This document shows, one piece after another, positions 7,740-16,049 of a DNA stretch of 64,000 nucleotides. The position numbers and the translations under genes are program-made. This DNA is from Nevskiaceae bacterium. GTDB taxonomy: Bacteria; Pseudomonadota; Gammaproteobacteria; Steroidobacterales; Steroidobacteraceae. Positions within the stretch are counted from its first letter, which is position 1. Each line of letters starts with the position of its first letter. Under the pieces are notes generated by a model that was not told the origin of the DNA, ran no database searches, and saw nothing but the letters and a program-made list of their open reading frames with translations. The stretch spans positions 186,001-250,000 of the forward strand of contig JACKOV010000004.1 in NCBI GenBank assembly GCA_024234075.1, in the 5' to 3' direction.

Positions 7740-9929
7740 TCAGGCGAACGACAAGCCGTTCGCGACGATCGGCAGGCGTCGCGGCCGCTTGCCCGTGGCC
7801 GCGTGAATGGCGCTGGCCAGTGCGGGCGCCACCGGCGGCACGCTGGCTTCGCCGCAGCCGCCGGGCGCGTGGTCGGAATGGACCAGATGCACCTCGATCG
7901 GCGGCATTTCGTTGAACCGCAGGATCGGCCCGGTATGGAAGTTCGTCTGTTCGGCGACGCCGTGCCGGAAGGTGACCTGGCCGTCGCGGGCGGCACTCAG
8001 GCCCCAGACCACACCGCCCTCGACCTGCGCCTCGACATTGCGGGGATCGACCACGATGCCGCAGTCGAAGACACAGACGATGCGCTCGATCTTCACGACA
8101 TCGTCGACGACCGAGACTTCGACGACCTCCGCGCAATAGGCCTTGAAGCCAGTACTGAGCGCAATGCCGCGGCCTCTGCCGCGCGGCAGCTTGCGGCTCC
8201 AGCCGGCTTTCTCGGCGGCCAGTTGCAGCACGCCGCGGGCGCGCTCGTCGGTGAGCAGCGCCAGGCGCAGCTCGAGCGGATCGCGACCGGTGGTCGCGGC
8301 GATGTCGTCGAGCGTCGACTCCGAGAAGAACGTGTTCATCGAGGCCGATACCGAGCGCCAGGTGCCGACCGGGATCGGGTCCGGCGTCTCGACGAAATCG
8401 GCGTGGCGAACCGGCAAACGGTACATGTCGTTGATCAGCAGGCCGAGCGCGAACGGATCGCCCATGCCCGGGATCGGCGCCCTGCCCTGGTATTTCCACA
8501 TGCTGATGCCGGTGGTGCGCGAGTGCAGTCCGAGGATCGCACCGTCGCGGCCGAGTCCTACCCGGCTGCGCACGATGTGCGCCGGCCGGTAGCGGTCGTG
8601 CTGGAAGTCCTGCTCGCGCGTCCAGGTGAGCTTGATCGGACGCCCCCTGGCCTGGTTGGCGATCTGCGCGGCCTGGCGGACGAAATCGACCTCCCACTTG
8701 CGGCCGAAGCCGCCGCCCAGGAAGGTGACGTTCAGGCGGCAGCGCTCGAGTGGCAGTCCCGTGACCTGTGCCAGGACGTCGCGGCTGCGGTCCGGCTGCT
8801 GGGTCGGCACCCAGGCCTCGCAGTGCTCGTCGGTGACCCATACGGTGGCGACCATCGGCTCGAGCGAGGCATGGGCCAGGAACGGGGCCTCGTAGACCCA
8901 TTCGTGCTTGCGGGGTGCTGCGGCGATGGCGGCCTGGGTCGCTGCCTTGTCGTAAGGCGGTATGCCTCTCTCCATGGGGCGGCCGGCCTGCGCCGCCGCA
9001 TCGTCGTCGAGTGCGGCGAGCATCTTCCCGCGGATGGCATCGCTGTCGAGGCCCTGGGCGGCACTCTGGTCGAATTCCACGTCGAGCGCGTCGGCTGCCT
9101 TGCGGGCCAGCCAGGTCGAGGTCGCGACCACTGCGATACCGTCCGGAATCTCGAAGGCGTCCACAACCCCCGGCAAGCGCAGCGCAGCCTCGCGGTCGAA
9201 GCCGCTCGGCTTGCCGCCGCTGGCGGCCGGTGCACGCCGCAGTACCGCGTATTGCATGCCCGGCAACTTGACGTCGATGCCGAATACCAGGCTGCCGTCG
9301 GTCTTGGCCGGCGTGTCCTTGCGCGGTGTCGCCGTGCCGATCAGGCGGAACTGCTGCGGATCCTTCAGCTGCGGTTCGGCCGGGACCGGCATTGCCGCTG
9401 CCGCGGCGGCGAGTTCGCTGTAGCGGGCGCTGCGGCCGCTGGCGGCGTGCACGACCCGCGAGTTGCCGGTCGTGCTGCACTCTTGCGCCGGCACGGCCCA
9501 GGCGGCGGCAGCGGCGGCGACCAGCATCTCGCGCGCAGTGGCGCCGGCCTTGCGCAGCAGGTCGTAGTAGACCATCGTCGATTCGCTGTTGGCGGTGCGC
9601 TGGCGCTTGGTGATCGGACTGGCCAGCGCCTCGTCGGCCCAGGGCAGGCGCACGTCGACCTGCGACCAGTCGGCGTCGAGTTCCTCGGCCAGCAGCTTGG
9701 GCAGGCCGTCGTGGATGCCCTGCCCCATTTCCGATTGCGGGCAGGTGATGATGATCCGGTCTTGCGGCGTGATTTCGAGGTAGGCACTGAAGCGGGTCGG
9801 GCCGGCGGCTGTATCGCTGGCCGCCGCCGCAGTCGGGGCCGTGGTTACAGGCTCCAGGCTGCGGCAGGCAACGAGCAGGCCGCCGGCCGAAGCCACGGAA
9901 ACCTGCAGGAAATCACGCCTTGAAATCAT
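7740..9929 (-). CDS. Molybdopterin-binding hydroxylase large subunit (IorB-like, xanthine oxidase family)
   Basis: A 729-residue periplasm-directed protein. The N-terminus MISRRDFLQV is a twin-arginine signal followed by a hydrophobic stretch and a possible lipobox (LLVACRS). The body shows the IorB/aldehyde oxidase fold: CPQSEMGQGIHDGLPKLLAE near the start, LNVTFLGGGFGRKWEVDF in the middle and GGCGEASVPPVAP close to the end, where Glu694 matches the catalytic Glu of molybdenum hydroxylases. Enzymes of this type hydroxylate N-heteroaromatics or oxidise aldehydes and need a small [2Fe-2S] subunit (IorA). No such gene lies beside it, so it is an orphan large subunit or uses a partner elsewhere. 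It is followed by the DASS transporter and lies in the same direction as the isochorismatase-fold gene upstream. Confidence 0.85.
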   Translation of the reverse strand: MISRRDFLQVSVASAGGLLVACRSLEPVTTAPTAAAASDTAAGPTRFSAYLEITPQDRIIITCPQSEMGQGIHDGLPKLLAEELDADWSQVDVRLPWADEALASPITKRQRTANSESTMVYYDLLRKAGATAREMLVAAAAAAWAVPAQECSTTGNSRVVHAASGRSARYSELAAAAAAMPVPAEPQLKDPQQFRLIGTATPRKDTPAKTDGSLVFGIDVKLPGMQYAVLRRAPAASGGKPSGFDREAALRLPGVVDAFEIPDGIAVVATSTWLARKAADALDVEFDQSAAQGLDSDAIRGKMLAALDDDAAAQAGRPMERGIPPYDKAATQAAIAAAPRKHEWVYEAPFLAHASLEPMVATVWVTDEHCEAWVPTQQPDRSRDVLAQVTGLPLERCRLNVTFLGGGFGRKWEVDFVRQAAQIANQARGRPIKLTWTREQDFQHDRYRPAHIVRSRVGLGRDGAILGLHSRTTGISMWKYQGRAPIPGMGDPFALGLLINDMYRLPVRHADFVETPDPIPVGTWRSVSASMNTFFSESTLDDIAATTGRDPLELRLALLTDERARGVLQLAAEKAGWSRKLPRGRGRGIALSTGFKAYCAEVVEVSVVDDVVKIERIVCVFDCGIVVDPRNVEAQVEGGVVWGLSAARDGQVTFRHGVAEQTNFHTGPILRFNEMPPIEVHLVHSDHAPGGCGEASVPPVAPALASAIHAATGKRPRRLPIVANGLSFA

Positions 9930-9990
9930 CCTGATTCCAACCCCCGTTGGCTGTGCGACCGGACACTGAATCCTCGCCCGGCGGGCGAGC

Positions 9991-10617
9991 TCAGGCAACT
10001 TTAGCCGCGCTTTCGAGTCGCTGCATGACTCGCTGGCTGTCGGTGATGTCGGCGTAGCGACGGCCGCAGTCGCGCAGCGTGTCGCGGTGCGGACCTTCCT
10101 CGGCATCGCCGCAACAGTCTTCGGCCACCTGGACCCGCAAGCCATAGGAGAACGCATCGACGATGGTCGCACGAACGCAGCCGCTGGTGGTGCAGCCGGT
10201 GATGACCACGGTGTCGACCTGTTGCCGCACCAGAAAGGTGATCAGCGGGGTCTGGAAAAACATCGACGGCGCGTTCTTGCAGTAGGTGAAGTCGCGCGCA
10301 TCGAAAATCCTGGGATCGATCTCGGTGCAGGGATGGCCGTAGAAGAACTCGTCACGGACCGCCTGCACCTTCCAGAACGGCATGTCGCGGCTGCTGCAAT
10401 ACGCGGTATAGCAGGTCGCCACCGGCACGCCGCGCGAGCGCGCGAAATACAGCAGTTCAGCGGTCCGGTCGCGGGCGCGGTGCAGCCGTTCGAGGCCGCC
10501 CAGGGCGTAACGGGGATCCGTGAACGCGGTCTGCCAGTCGACCACCAGGATTGCCGCCTTGCGGCCCCAACCGGTTTCGGAGGAGCCGTAACCGACCTGA
10601 CCGTATTTGTCCGCCAT
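9991..10617 (-). CDS. Isochorismatase-fold cysteine hydrolase (N-carbamoylsarcosine amidase-like)
   Basis: A 208-residue protein of the isochorismatase-like hydrolase fold. The catalytic triad is visible: Asp in ILVVDWQTAF (about 27), Lys in TYCKNAPSMFF and Cys in CTTSGCVRATIVDA. Family members cleave amides, carbamoyl groups or vinyl ethers; the residues around the Cys and the overall length fit N-carbamoylsarcosine amidase/nicotinamidase relatives better than isochorismatase itself. It sits just downstream of the hyuB terminator and upstream of the molybdenum hydroxylase. A hydantoinase followed by a carbamoyl-amino-acid amidase is the order used in N-methylhydantoin breakdown, so that role is plausible but unproven. 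A second family member lies at 17280-17933 on the other strand. Confidence 0.82.
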   Translation of the reverse strand: MADKYGQVGYGSSETGWGRKAAILVVDWQTAFTDPRYALGGLERLHRARDRTAELLYFARSRGVPVATCYTAYCSSRDMPFWKVQAVRDEFFYGHPCTEIDPRIFDARDFTYCKNAPSMFFQTPLITFLVRQQVDTVVITGCTTSGCVRATIVDAFSYGLRVQVAEDCCGDAEEGPHRDTLRDCGRRYADITDSQRVMQRLESAAKVA

Positions 10618-10705
10618 CGTGACCTCGCTGCTGGCTTGCTTGGCTGGCAGGGCTGCGGCTTCGCGCCGCCGGCCCCGTGTTCACAGACGTTACGCATCGC
10701 TGCCC

Positions 10706-10741
10706 CAAAAACAAAGTCCCCGCGCCTTACGGAGCGGGGAC
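10706..10741 (-). terminator. Intrinsic terminator after hyuB
   Basis: Read on the minus strand, GTCCCCGC and GCGGGGAC pair perfectly over 8 bp (10734-10741 with 10716-10723) around a 10-nt loop, followed by a T-rich tract (TTTGTTTTT, 10707-10715). It begins about 28 nt after the hyuB stop codon and is a textbook rho-independent terminator, separating the hyuA-hyuB transcript from the isochorismatase/molybdenum hydroxylase genes downstream. Confidence 0.85.
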
Positions 10742-10769
10742 CTGTTTTCGTCTCGGGACGAACGACGAC

Positions 10770-12701
10770 TCAGGCGGCCTTGGCGCCCTTGCGTGCCGCG
10801 GCCTTCTGGATCAGCGCCTCGGCGGCGACCTTCGCCCACTTGGTGAAGCGCGGCGGTGACGGCGGCTCGAGGCCTGTCTCGGCCTTGCAGCGCGCCTTCA
10901 GCTCTTCGATGGTGTCGAAGCCGCGGTCGAAGATCTTCTTCGGACCGCGCTTGGCCGCGATCTCCTTGCGCAGCGCCGCGGTGGCCGCCTCGTCGACCGA
11001 GCGGCCATCGGACTTGATGACCACGCCGTAGCGGCGCGCACCTTCGACCGTGACCAGACCGGCTTCGACGTCGAACGCCACCTGCTTGGGATCGCGCTCG
11101 AGCGGATCGCCCCAGCCGCCGCCGCCCCAGGTGTCGGAGATCAGCAGGTCGTTGGACTCGACCTTGACGTGATCGATCTTCGAGGGCATCAGCTCCTGCG
11201 TGCCATCGGCGCGGATCAGCAGCTTGCGGCTGCGGGCGCCCGGCAGGCCGCCGTTGGCGCCCCAGGGATAGGTCAGCCAGCGATCGTCGTGGATCGAGAT
11301 CTCGCCCGGCTCCAGGAAGCGGTAGCCGATGCGCAGCGCGTTGCCGCCGCGATGCTTGCCCGGGCCGCCGGTGTCGGCGATGGTCTCGTAGACGTCGATG
11401 CGCAGCGGGAAGTAGCTCTCCAGGAACTCGTTCGGCACGTTGGTGAACGACGGCCAGAGCGAGTGACCGTCGGGGCCGTCACCGAAAGGCTTGCCCGGGA
11501 TGCCGCCGAAGGTGATCTGGTACAGCTGGTACCACTCGCCGTGCTGGTCGTAGCCCGAGTACATGAAGTGCGGGCTGTCCGAGAAGCCGGCGGCGCACAT
11601 GAAGTCCGGGTTGCCCTGGCCCAGCAGGCCACCGAGGATGTCGAAGATGCGACCCAGCGCGTGGGTACGGCAGGACAGTGCGGCCGGCTTCAGCGGCTTG
11701 AGCAGCGAGCCCGGCGGGATGCGCACTTCCATCAGGTCGTAGAAGCCGTCGTTGAACAGGATCTGCGGGTCGAAGACCATGACCATGTAGACGCCGGCAA
11801 ACATCTTGAACAGTTCTTCGTTCAACAGGAAGTTGATCGAAGACATCGACTGCGGGTCCGTGCCCGCGAAGTCGAAGATGCACTTGTCGCCCTCGCGCCA
11901 CATCGAGCACTTGATGCGGTACGGACCCATGTTGAGGCCGTCGTCGCAGATGTAGTCTTCGAAGTACTGTTTCTGCTCGGGCACCGTGCGGCGGATCAGC
12001 TCGCGCATCGCGCGCTTGTTGCGCTCGAGCATGGCGTCCATTGCCGAATAGAACACGTCGTCGCCGAAGCGCTCGGCGATCTCGATGCAGCGGATGCCGG
12101 CGGTGCGCAGCGACGCGACGATGGCGTTGAAGTCGGACAGGTTCCAGTGCGGCAGGCGGCAGTTGTGCAGCACGACCTTGAGCACGTCTTCGTTGAGCTT
12201 GCCCTTGTCGAAGATCTTGATCGGCGGAATGGTGATGCCGTCTTCGTAGATCGTGGTGCCGTCGGTCGGCAGCGAGCCGGGCACCTTGCCGCCGACGTCG
12301 GTCATGTGACCGAACATCGCCGCCCAGGCGATGATGCGACCGCCCCGATAGATCGGCATCAGCATCAGCCAGTCGTTGGCGTGGCTGATCGCGCCGTTGA
12401 CCGCGTAGGGATCCGAGGTCAGGAAGATGTCGCCCTCTTCGACCGTGCCGTCGTAGCCCTGCATGAAGCCCCAGATGAAGGAGCCGAACTGGCCGACGAC
12501 CATCTTGCCTTCGACGTTGGCGATCATCGGGAACTCGTCGTGCTGTTCGCGGATGCCCGGGGACATCGCGGTACGGAACAGCACGGTATCCATCTCGAAG
12601 CGCGCGTTGCGCAGCGCGCTTTCGATGATGTCGATCGACACAGTGTCGACCTTGACCTTCTTGAAGGGCTTCTTGTTGCGCTGAACGATAGTTGCAGGCA
12701 T
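10770..12701 (-). CDS. hyuB: Hydantoinase B/oxoprolinase-family subunit (HyuB-like)
   Basis: A 643-residue cytoplasmic protein of the HyuB family, the partner of HyuA in ATP-dependent hydantoinases, 5-oxoprolinases and acetone/acetophenone-type carboxylases. Family hallmarks include FRTAMSPGIREQHDEFPMI near residue 45, FLTSDPYAVNGAISHANDW, and GDGPDGHSLWPSFTNVPNE followed by PGKHRGGNALRIGY. The length is normal for a bacterial HyuB. It follows hyuA by 40 bp in one operon and ends at an intrinsic terminator. The C-terminal tail is Lys/Ala-rich (QKAAARKGAKAA), as is the tail of HyuA. The reaction could be hydrolysis of a cyclic imide or ATP-dependent carboxylation of a ketone; sequence alone does not decide. 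Confidence 0.88.
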   Translation of the reverse strand: MPATIVQRNKKPFKKVKVDTVSIDIIESALRNARFEMDTVLFRTAMSPGIREQHDEFPMIANVEGKMVVGQFGSFIWGFMQGYDGTVEEGDIFLTSDPYAVNGAISHANDWLMLMPIYRGGRIIAWAAMFGHMTDVGGKVPGSLPTDGTTIYEDGITIPPIKIFDKGKLNEDVLKVVLHNCRLPHWNLSDFNAIVASLRTAGIRCIEIAERFGDDVFYSAMDAMLERNKRAMRELIRRTVPEQKQYFEDYICDDGLNMGPYRIKCSMWREGDKCIFDFAGTDPQSMSSINFLLNEELFKMFAGVYMVMVFDPQILFNDGFYDLMEVRIPPGSLLKPLKPAALSCRTHALGRIFDILGGLLGQGNPDFMCAAGFSDSPHFMYSGYDQHGEWYQLYQITFGGIPGKPFGDGPDGHSLWPSFTNVPNEFLESYFPLRIDVYETIADTGGPGKHRGGNALRIGYRFLEPGEISIHDDRWLTYPWGANGGLPGARSRKLLIRADGTQELMPSKIDHVKVESNDLLISDTWGGGGWGDPLERDPKQVAFDVEAGLVTVEGARRYGVVIKSDGRSVDEAATAALRKEIAAKRGPKKIFDRGFDTIEELKARCKAETGLEPPSPPRFTKWAKVAAEALIQKAAARKGAKAA

Positions 12702-12741
12702 GGGTATGTCCTAATTTGAAATCTTCGGGAGGGCCGCAGCG

Positions 12742-14871
12742 TTACTTGCGGGCCTTCTTCTTGGCCGGCTTGACGGGCTTGCTGGCGGCCCTGGGCTTGG
12801 CAGCTTTGGGCGCCTTGTAGCCGTCGGGGTAGATCAGGATGTTGCCGAACTTGTCGATCGTGCCGGTGTGCTTCGGCAGGATGACCGTCGTCGAATCCAT
12901 CTCCATGACGATCGCGGGACCCGCGACCTTGTTGCCGGCCTTGAGCTTGGCCCGGTCGTACACGATGGCCGTGACGTCCTTGCCTTCCATGTAGGCCTTC
13001 TGCTTGCCGACCGCGGCAGCCTTCGGATTCGGGCCGCTCTTCTGCAGGGTCTGGCGCGTGATCTTGATGCCCTCGCCCTGGACCGCGGCGCGCAGCGTCA
13101 CCAGCTCGTGCTCGAGCGGCAGCGCAAACGTGAACAGGCGCTTGTGCTCCTCGTCGAACTGGTCGGAGATCGCCTTCAGGCCGTTCTTCTGCAGGTCCTT
13201 GAGGTCGATGCTGACCGTCAGGCGCAGGCCCTGGCCGTGGTAGCGCAGATCGACTTGGTAGCTGGTCGTGATCTGGTTCTTGGACACGCCTTCTTTCTCG
13301 ACGCTCGCCGAGGCTTCGGCCGCCAGCTCCTTGAGGATCTTCTCGATTTCCTTGGGGCTGGTGTCGGAGAACTTGCAGACGTAGGTGCGGCTGCGCTCGT
13401 CGCGGACCGCGGTGGTGGCATCGCCGAGCGCGCACAGCACGCCCGGGCCCGGCGGGATGATCGACGGCCAGGAACCGAGCAGCTTCGAGAGTGCGTTCGA
13501 ATGCAGCGGACCGGCACCGCCGAAGGAGATCAGCGCAAAGTCGCGCGGATCGTAACCCTGCTCGACCGACACCAGCCGCAGCGCGCCGACCATGTTCTCG
13601 TTGACGATGTTGTAGATGCCGAGCGCGGCGTCCTTGATCGAGAGCTTCAGCGCATCGGCGATCTTCTTGACGGCCTGTTGCGCGAGATCGCGGTCGAGCA
13701 CCATGTCGCCGCCGAGTTTCTGCATTTCCGGCAGGTAGCCCAGGACGATGTTGGCATCGGTGGCGGTTGGCTCGGTGCCGCCGCGGTTGTAGGCCGCCGG
13801 GCCCGGATCGGCACCGGCTGACTGCGGGCCGACGCGCAGCGCCTTGGTCAGCTCGGGCACGTGGGCGATCGAGCCGCCACCGGCACCGACCGTGCGGATG
13901 TCGACCGACGAGGCGCGCACGGTGACGTCGCCGACCGTGGTCTCGCGGCGCAGCCGCGGCTCGCCGTTCTGGATCAGCGCGACGTCGGTCGAGGTGCCGC
14001 CGACGTCGGACGTCAGCAGGTTGGGGAAACCGGCCTGGACCGCGACCCAGAGCGCGCCGGTGACGCCACCGGCGGGGCCCGACATCAGCATGTTGACCGG
14101 GTACTCCGCGGCCGAAGACGAAGGCGCGAGTCCGCCGTCGGAGCGCAGGATGTGCAGCTTGACCTTGCTCGAGACCTGCGCCAGCTTGGCCTGCAGGTTC
14201 TTGATGTAACGATCGACGCGCGGTCGGACGTAGCTGTTGGCGACCGTCGTGACGGTGCGCTCGTACTCCTGCATTTCCGGCACGACATCCGAGGACAGCG
14301 ACACCGGGATGCCCGGCAGCTCCTCGTTGGCGATCTTGCGCACCAGCTGCTCGTGGTCGGCATTGGCGAAGGAGTTGATCAGCGAAACCGTCAGGGCTTC
14401 GATCTTCTTGCTCTTGAGCGAGCGCAGGCTGACGCGCAGCGCATTCTCGTCGAGCTTGCGGACCACCTGGCCCTTGGCACTGACGCGCTCGTCGGCCTCG
14501 ATGGTGCAGGCCAGCGGTGCCATCGGCAGCGACTTGTTGTAGATGACCCAGCCGCCGAGACCGCCGGGCACAAACGAGCGTGCGATCTGCAGCACCTGCT
14601 TGTAGCCCTTGGTCGTGACCAGGCCGCAGCGGGCGCCGGTGCCGGTGAGCACGGTGTTGGTCGCCACCGTGGTGCCGTGCATCACGTGGTCGATCTCGGC
14701 CGGTGCGATGCCGGCCCGCTCGCAGACCCGCTCGATGCCGTTCAGCACTCCGATGGATTGATCGGCCGGCGTGGAGGGCACTTTGGCCGACCAGGTCTTG
14801 CCCGTTTTTTCGTTGACCAGCAGCAGATCAGTGAACGTGCCGCCGACATCTACACCCAATCGATATGACAT
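12742..14871 (-). CDS. hyuA: Hydantoinase A/oxoprolinase-family subunit (HyuA-like)
   Basis: A 709-residue cytoplasmic protein with the actin-like ATPase fold of HyuA. The phosphate-binding motif DVGGTFTD lies at residues 8-15 and a second, TSDVGGTSTDVALI, in the middle; MHGTTVATNTVL, LRSDGGLA and VGPQSAGADPGPAAY are further family blocks. ATP is used to activate the substrate, and HyuB supplies the other half of the active complex. The start at ATG 14869-14871 gives the expected N-terminal strand directly. An unusual Lys/Ala/Pro-rich tail (KPVKPAKKKARK) follows the last conserved block. It is co-oriented with the lyase upstream (96-bp gap), which suggests one pathway operon: lyase-hyuA-hyuB. 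Confidence 0.88.
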   Translation of the reverse strand: MSYRLGVDVGGTFTDLLLVNEKTGKTWSAKVPSTPADQSIGVLNGIERVCERAGIAPAEIDHVMHGTTVATNTVLTGTGARCGLVTTKGYKQVLQIARSFVPGGLGGWVIYNKSLPMAPLACTIEADERVSAKGQVVRKLDENALRVSLRSLKSKKIEALTVSLINSFANADHEQLVRKIANEELPGIPVSLSSDVVPEMQEYERTVTTVANSYVRPRVDRYIKNLQAKLAQVSSKVKLHILRSDGGLAPSSSAAEYPVNMLMSGPAGGVTGALWVAVQAGFPNLLTSDVGGTSTDVALIQNGEPRLRRETTVGDVTVRASSVDIRTVGAGGGSIAHVPELTKALRVGPQSAGADPGPAAYNRGGTEPTATDANIVLGYLPEMQKLGGDMVLDRDLAQQAVKKIADALKLSIKDAALGIYNIVNENMVGALRLVSVEQGYDPRDFALISFGGAGPLHSNALSKLLGSWPSIIPPGPGVLCALGDATTAVRDERSRTYVCKFSDTSPKEIEKILKELAAEASASVEKEGVSKNQITTSYQVDLRYHGQGLRLTVSIDLKDLQKNGLKAISDQFDEEHKRLFTFALPLEHELVTLRAAVQGEGIKITRQTLQKSGPNPKAAAVGKQKAYMEGKDVTAIVYDRAKLKAGNKVAGPAIVMEMDSTTVILPKHTGTIDKFGNILIYPDGYKAPKAAKPRAASKPVKPAKKKARK

Positions 14872-14967
14872 GCGCTCTCCGAGGGCTCGCGATGTGAGTA
14901 AAAGTGAAACCCGAGTATCCGGCCTCGATCGTCGCGGCGCAATGCGCCGAGCGCGCCGTCACCGGAA

Positions 14968-15882
14968 TCAGGCCGCCTGCTGAACCGGTCGCGGGAAGTT
15001 GCCCGCCTTGAGCAGCATACTCGGTACCGGCCGACCCAGCGCCTCCTGCAGCCAGCGGCTGGTGTCGATCAGGGATTCGAGGTCGATCCCCGTCTGGATG
15101 CCGGAGCGGTGCAGCATGTAGACCAGATCCTCGGTCGGGATGTTGCCGGTCGCCGCCGGGGCGAACGGGCAGCCGCCGATCCCGCCGGCACTGGCGTCCA
15201 GCGCCACCGCGCCGGCCTCGACCGCCGCATAGGCGTTGGCCAGGCCCGTGTTGCGGGTGTTGTGGAAGTGGCAACGCAGGCGCACCCCGGGCAGCAGCTC
15301 GCGGGCCCGGCCGACCAGTTCGCTGACCTGCGCCGGTACGCCGACCCCGATGGTGTCGGCAAAGGCGATTTCGTGAGGATTGCCTTCGGCGACCCGCTGC
15401 GCGACCTCGAGGACGCGCTGCACCGGAATTTCGCCCTCGAACGGACAACCGAAAGCCGCCGAGACCGTGACCTGCGGGCGAACGCCGGCGGCATGCGCCG
15501 CGCGGGCGATGTCCAGCCAGGCGGTGATCGAATCCTCGGTACCGACGCCCTGGTTGCGGCGGTTGAAGGTATCGCTGGCCACCACGGCCATGCCGACCTC
15601 GTTGCAGCCGGCGGCCACGGCCCGGTCGAAGCCCTTGCGGTTCAGGATCAGGCCCACGTACCAGACATCCGGGCGCTTTTGCAGTGCGGCAAGCACTTGT
15701 TCGGCGTCGGCCATCTGCGGGACTTTCTTCGGGTTCACGAAGCTGGTGATTTCGAGCCGGCGCAGTCCGGAATCGATCAGGCGCTGGATGAACTCGACCT
15801 TGGTCGCGGTCGGCATCACGCCGGGCTCGCTCTGCAGGCCGTCGCGCGGGCCGACTTCGATGATTTCGACTGATTTGTTCAT
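14968..15882 (-). CDS. HMG-CoA lyase-family acyl-CoA lyase
   Basis: A 304-residue TIM-barrel lyase of the DRE-TIM metallolyase family. IIEVGPRDGLQ (residues 7-17) carries the Arg/Asp of the active site, HFHNTRNTG supplies metal-binding His residues, and GGIGGCPFAP is the HMG-CoA lyase signature with the catalytic Cys. The family splits 3-hydroxy-3-methylglutaryl-CoA to acetyl-CoA and acetoacetate; close relatives act on citramalyl-CoA or other 3-hydroxyacyl-CoAs. The ATG at 15880-15882 has a GGGGA ribosome site; a longer frame upstream lacks homology. It diverges from a CaiB/BaiF CoA-transferase, a pairing that often means activation of a dicarboxylic acid as CoA ester followed by carbon-carbon cleavage. 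Confidence 0.88.
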   Translation of the reverse strand: MNKSVEIIEVGPRDGLQSEPGVMPTATKVEFIQRLIDSGLRRLEITSFVNPKKVPQMADAEQVLAALQKRPDVWYVGLILNRKGFDRAVAAGCNEVGMAVVASDTFNRRNQGVGTEDSITAWLDIARAAHAAGVRPQVTVSAAFGCPFEGEIPVQRVLEVAQRVAEGNPHEIAFADTIGVGVPAQVSELVGRARELLPGVRLRCHFHNTRNTGLANAYAAVEAGAVALDASAGGIGGCPFAPAATGNIPTEDLVYMLHRSGIQTGIDLESLIDTSRWLQEALGRPVPSMLLKAGNFPRPVQQAA

Positions 15883-15979
15883 GTGCGTCCCCGAAGCTGG
15901 GAGGAATGGAGCTGAGGCACCGAGCACTGCCTCGGCAGGTATTCTAGCAAGCACCGTGCGGACGATGTCCGGGGCTTGC

Positions 15980-16008
15980 TTGACCGTTCACGGGACGCTC
16001 TGTACAAG
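15980..16008 (+). promoter_or_regulatory. Sigma-70-type promoter for the CoA-transferase operon
   Basis: TTGACC at 15980-15985 and TACAAG at 16003-16008 are separated by exactly 17 bp and lie 41 bp before the CoA-transferase start codon. The -35 box is a 5/6 match and the -10 box a 4/6 match to consensus. It is the clearest candidate for transcribing the plus-strand arm of the divergent catabolic cluster. Confidence 0.55.
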
Positions 16009-16049
16009 TTGCGGCCTTCCCGTCCCAACGCCACTTGTGAGGATTCCGC

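Noticed and set aside
7530..9923. A 797-codon plus-strand frame opposite the DASS and molybdenum hydroxylase genes
   Set aside because: Antisense shadow; the minus-strand proteins carry clear family motifs.
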